Source: Firmicutes bacterium CAG:646
GTDB lineage: Bacteria; Bacillota; Clostridia; Lachnospirales; Lachnospiraceae
Assembly (NCBI GenBank): GCA_000432335.1
Contig: HF995394.1
Coordinates: forward strand, 12,084 to 26,137
Direction of reading: 5' to 3'
DNA: 14,054 bases
Under the pieces are notes generated by a model. It had not been told where the DNA came from and made no database searches. It saw nothing but the letters and a program-made list of their open reading frames with translations. How positions within the stretch are numbered: the first letter of the stretch is position 1; every line of letters starts with the position of its first letter. Made by a program: the position numbers and the translations under genes. Shown piece by piece: positions 11,976 to 14,054 of the stretch.

Positions 11976-14054
11976 CTAACGAGGAACCTCTACCATGGTA
12001 TAAGCCTCTACCTGATCAAATTCCTGGATGTCGTTGAAGCCTTCAAATACCAGACCACATTCATAGCCGGCTCTCACTTCTTTTACATCATCCTTGAATC
12101 TTTTCAGGGATGCCAGCGGTCCTTCAAAGATCTGGCTTCCCTCTCGTGTAATACGTACGGAGCAGCCTCTCTGGAATACACCGTCCAGAACGTAGCTTCC
12201 TGCGATATTACCCACACCGGAAGCCTTGAAAATCTGACGTACCTCGGCGTGACCGATCACCTTCTCTTCAAATACAGGATCCAGCATACCTTTCATAGCG
12301 GCCTCTACATCTTCCAGCGCCTGATAAATGACTCTGTACAGGCGAAGATCTACACCTTCCTGCTCTGCGATGGTCTTCGCAGTAGCATCCGGTCTTACAT
12401 TGAAACCGATAATGATCGCATTGGATGCTGATGCCAGCGTAACATCAGACTCGTTGATAGCGCCCACGCCGCCGTGGATGATCTTAACCACCACTTCTTC
12501 ATTGGACAATTTTACAAGACTCTGTTTTACCGCTTCTACAGATCCCTGAACATCTGCTTTTACCACGATATTCAATTCTTTCAGATTACCCTCCTGGATC
12601 TGGTTAAACAGATCATCCAGAGACATTTTTGCTTTTGTCTCTTCCAGAAGTTTATTTTTATTTTCTGATACAAAGGTTGCAGCAAAATGTTTTGCCTCTT
12701 TGTCATTTTCTGTTGCTACCAATACCTCTCCGGCATTCGGCACATCAGAAAGTCCCAGAATCTCTACCGGAGTAGAAGGACCTGCCTCTTTCACACGGCG
12801 TCCCTTATCGTCCATCATGGCGCGGACTTTACCGGAAGAAGCGCCTGCAGCGATAAAGTCGCCGACACGAAGCGTTCCTTTCTGTACAAGAATCGTAGCC
12901 ACTGGTCCTTTTCCTTTATCCAGCTGCGCTTCAATAACAAGACCTCTCGCTCTTCTCTTCGGATTTGCTTTCAGCTCGCACACTTCTGAAGTCAGCAGGA
13001 TCATTTCCAGCAATTCCTCGATACCGTCATGAGTTTTTGCAGATACCGGAACGAAAATCGTGCTTCCGCCCCAATCTTCCGGGATCAGTTCGTATTCAGA
13101 CAATTCCTGTTTTACTCTCTCGATATTTGCGCTTGGCTTATCGACCTTATTGATGGCAACGATAATTTCTACCCCTGCAGCTTTTGCATGGTTAATCGCT
13201 TCTACAGTCTGAGGCATCACACCGTCATCCGCAGCTACTACCAATACCGCAATATCTGTAGCATTTGCACCACGCATACGCATAGCGGTAAATGCTTCAT
13301 GACCCGGTGTATCCAGGAACGTGATCTTCTGTCCTTTAATGGAAACCACATAAGCTCCGATATGCTGCGTGATTCCGCCAGCCTCACGATCTGTTACATT
13401 CGTTCTTCTGATGGCATCCAGAAGAGAGGTCTTACCGTGGTCAACGTGACCCATAACGCAGACTACCGGAGGTCTTGGCACCAATGTGGAAGCGTCTTCC
13501 TCTTCCTCTTTCAGAAGTTCCTCGATCACATCCACTTTTTCTTCCTGCTCTGCAATGATATCAAACTCCAGAGCGATCTCCTGTGCCTTTTCAAAGTCGA
13601 TCTCGTGGTTTACGGTAACCATGATGCCTTCCATAAACAGTTTCTTTACGATTACGGACGGCTGCATTTTCATCTTTTCAGCCAGCTCACGGATAGTCAG
13701 CTTCTCCGGGATCACAATCTCTTTTACTTCCTCTTTCTTCTCTTCCTTCGGCTGTGGACGAACCGGTTTCTGAAGGGCTTTCGGAAGTCTCTGATTCGGA
13801 CGGCGTCCCTGGTTTGGACGATTGCCGCCCTGACCGCTTCTTCTGTCCTGGGTCTTTTTCTCTTCTCTTTCCCGCTCTTTTTCTTTATCTTTCTCTTTAC
13901 TCTTTACATCTCTTACCGGCTTTCTTGCCAGTCCCAGATCCATCGTATCTACAGAAGACGGTCTGGAATCTCTTCTGTCATTTCTCCGATTGTTATTTTC
14001 TCTTCCGTCTCTGTCTCTTCCATCCCGGTTCATACCGTTTCTGTTATTATCGAA
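11976..14054 (-). CDS. infB: Translation initiation factor IF-2 (5' end outside window)
   Basis: IF-2 is the GTPase that brings initiator tRNA to the 30S subunit and promotes joining of the 50S subunit. The frame has no stop up to the window edge (it reads FDNNRNG before an internal Met at 14033), so the true start and part of the N-terminal region are missing; 692 residues are visible. Numbering from that Met: a low-complexity, charged Arg/Asn/Lys/Glu region (1-105), an IF2 N-domain (about 107-160), then the G domain with GHVDHGKT (195-202), GGITQHIG (219-226), DTPGHE (241-246), NKVD (295-298) and SAK (331-333), followed by the beta-barrel and C-terminal tRNA-binding domains. It ends in YTMVEVPR. 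rbfA follows. Upstream neighbours should be nusA and a YlxR/L7Ae pair, not visible here. Confidence 0.98.
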   Translation of the reverse strand, partial: FDNNRNGMNRDGRDRDGRENNNRRNDRRDSRPSSVDTMDLGLARKPVRDVKSKEKDKEKEREREEKKTQDRRSGQGGNRPNQGRRPNQRLPKALQKPVRPQPKEEKKEEVKEIVIPEKLTIRELAEKMKMQPSVIVKKLFMEGIMVTVNHEIDFEKAQEIALEFDIIAEQEEKVDVIEELLKEEEEDASTLVPRPPVVCVMGHVDHGKTSLLDAIRRTNVTDREAGGITQHIGAYVVSIKGQKITFLDTPGHEAFTAMRMRGANATDIAVLVVAADDGVMPQTVEAINHAKAAGVEIIVAINKVDKPSANIERVKQELSEYELIPEDWGGSTIFVPVSAKTHDGIEELLEMILLTSEVCELKANPKRRARGLVIEAQLDKGKGPVATILVQKGTLRVGDFIAAGASSGKVRAMMDDKGRRVKEAGPSTPVEILGLSDVPNAGEVLVATENDKEAKHFAATFVSENKNKLLEETKAKMSLDDLFNQIQEGNLKELNIVVKADVQGSVEAVKQSLVKLSNEEVVVKIIHGGVGAINESDVTLASASNAIIIGFNVRPDATAKTIAEQEGVDLRLYRVIYQALEDVEAAMKGMLDPVFEEKVIGHAEVRQIFKASGVGNIAGSYVLDGVFQRGCSVRITREGSQIFEGPLASLKRFKDDVKEVRAGYECGLVFEGFNDIQEFDQVEAYTMVEVPR

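Overview
The window looks like chromosomal DNA from a low-to-mid GC Clostridia, most likely Lachnospiraceae of the gut type. The grounds are strong AGGAGG-type ribosome binding sites, A/T-rich intergenic DNA with U-tract terminators, the infB-rbfA-nrnA-truB-ribF order, and protein sequences that read like that family. Every convincing gene is on the minus strand, so the biological order runs from high to low coordinates. I see no prophage, transposase, CRISPR array, rRNA or tRNA.

Right part (14054 to 7103): the translation/RNA-maturation operon. infB (5' end outside the window), rbfA, a DHH-family nrnA, truB and ribF are packed tightly. They are followed by an overlapping Na/Pi-cotransporter-like gene fused to a PhoU-like domain. 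The run ends in a clear terminator at 7030-7073.

Middle (7030 to 5914): a single gene for an RmlC/RfbC-type sugar-nucleotide 3,5-epimerase, broken into two frames at a run of six T (6589-6594, T on the coding strand). Its hairpin terminator is at 6349-6396. Next comes a gene-free stretch of about 350 bases dominated by nested inverted repeats (6066-6309), probably a dispersed structured element rather than a gene. A good sigma-A-type promoter at 6003-6031 then starts the next unit.

Left-centre (5913 to 1643): rpsO and pnp, separated by a hairpin-rich spacer. A strong terminator follows, and its T tract directly abuts the ribosome binding site of a tight three-gene cluster: a NUDIX hydrolase, nrdG and dut. 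These three share a nucleotide-pool theme (sanitation of damaged or unwanted nucleotides, and activation of anaerobic ribonucleotide reductase). The cluster ends at an intrinsic terminator (1643-1674).

Left end (1634 to 1): the start of a phosphate-uptake (pst) operon with a candidate PhoP box and promoter, pstS and the 5' part of pstC. The most striking protein-level observation is that PstS is circularly permuted. The motif block that normally forms its C-terminal half comes first after the lipoprotein signal, and the normal N-terminal half comes last. With the PhoU-linked Na/Pi-type transporter, the window holds two unrelated phosphate-linked membrane systems.
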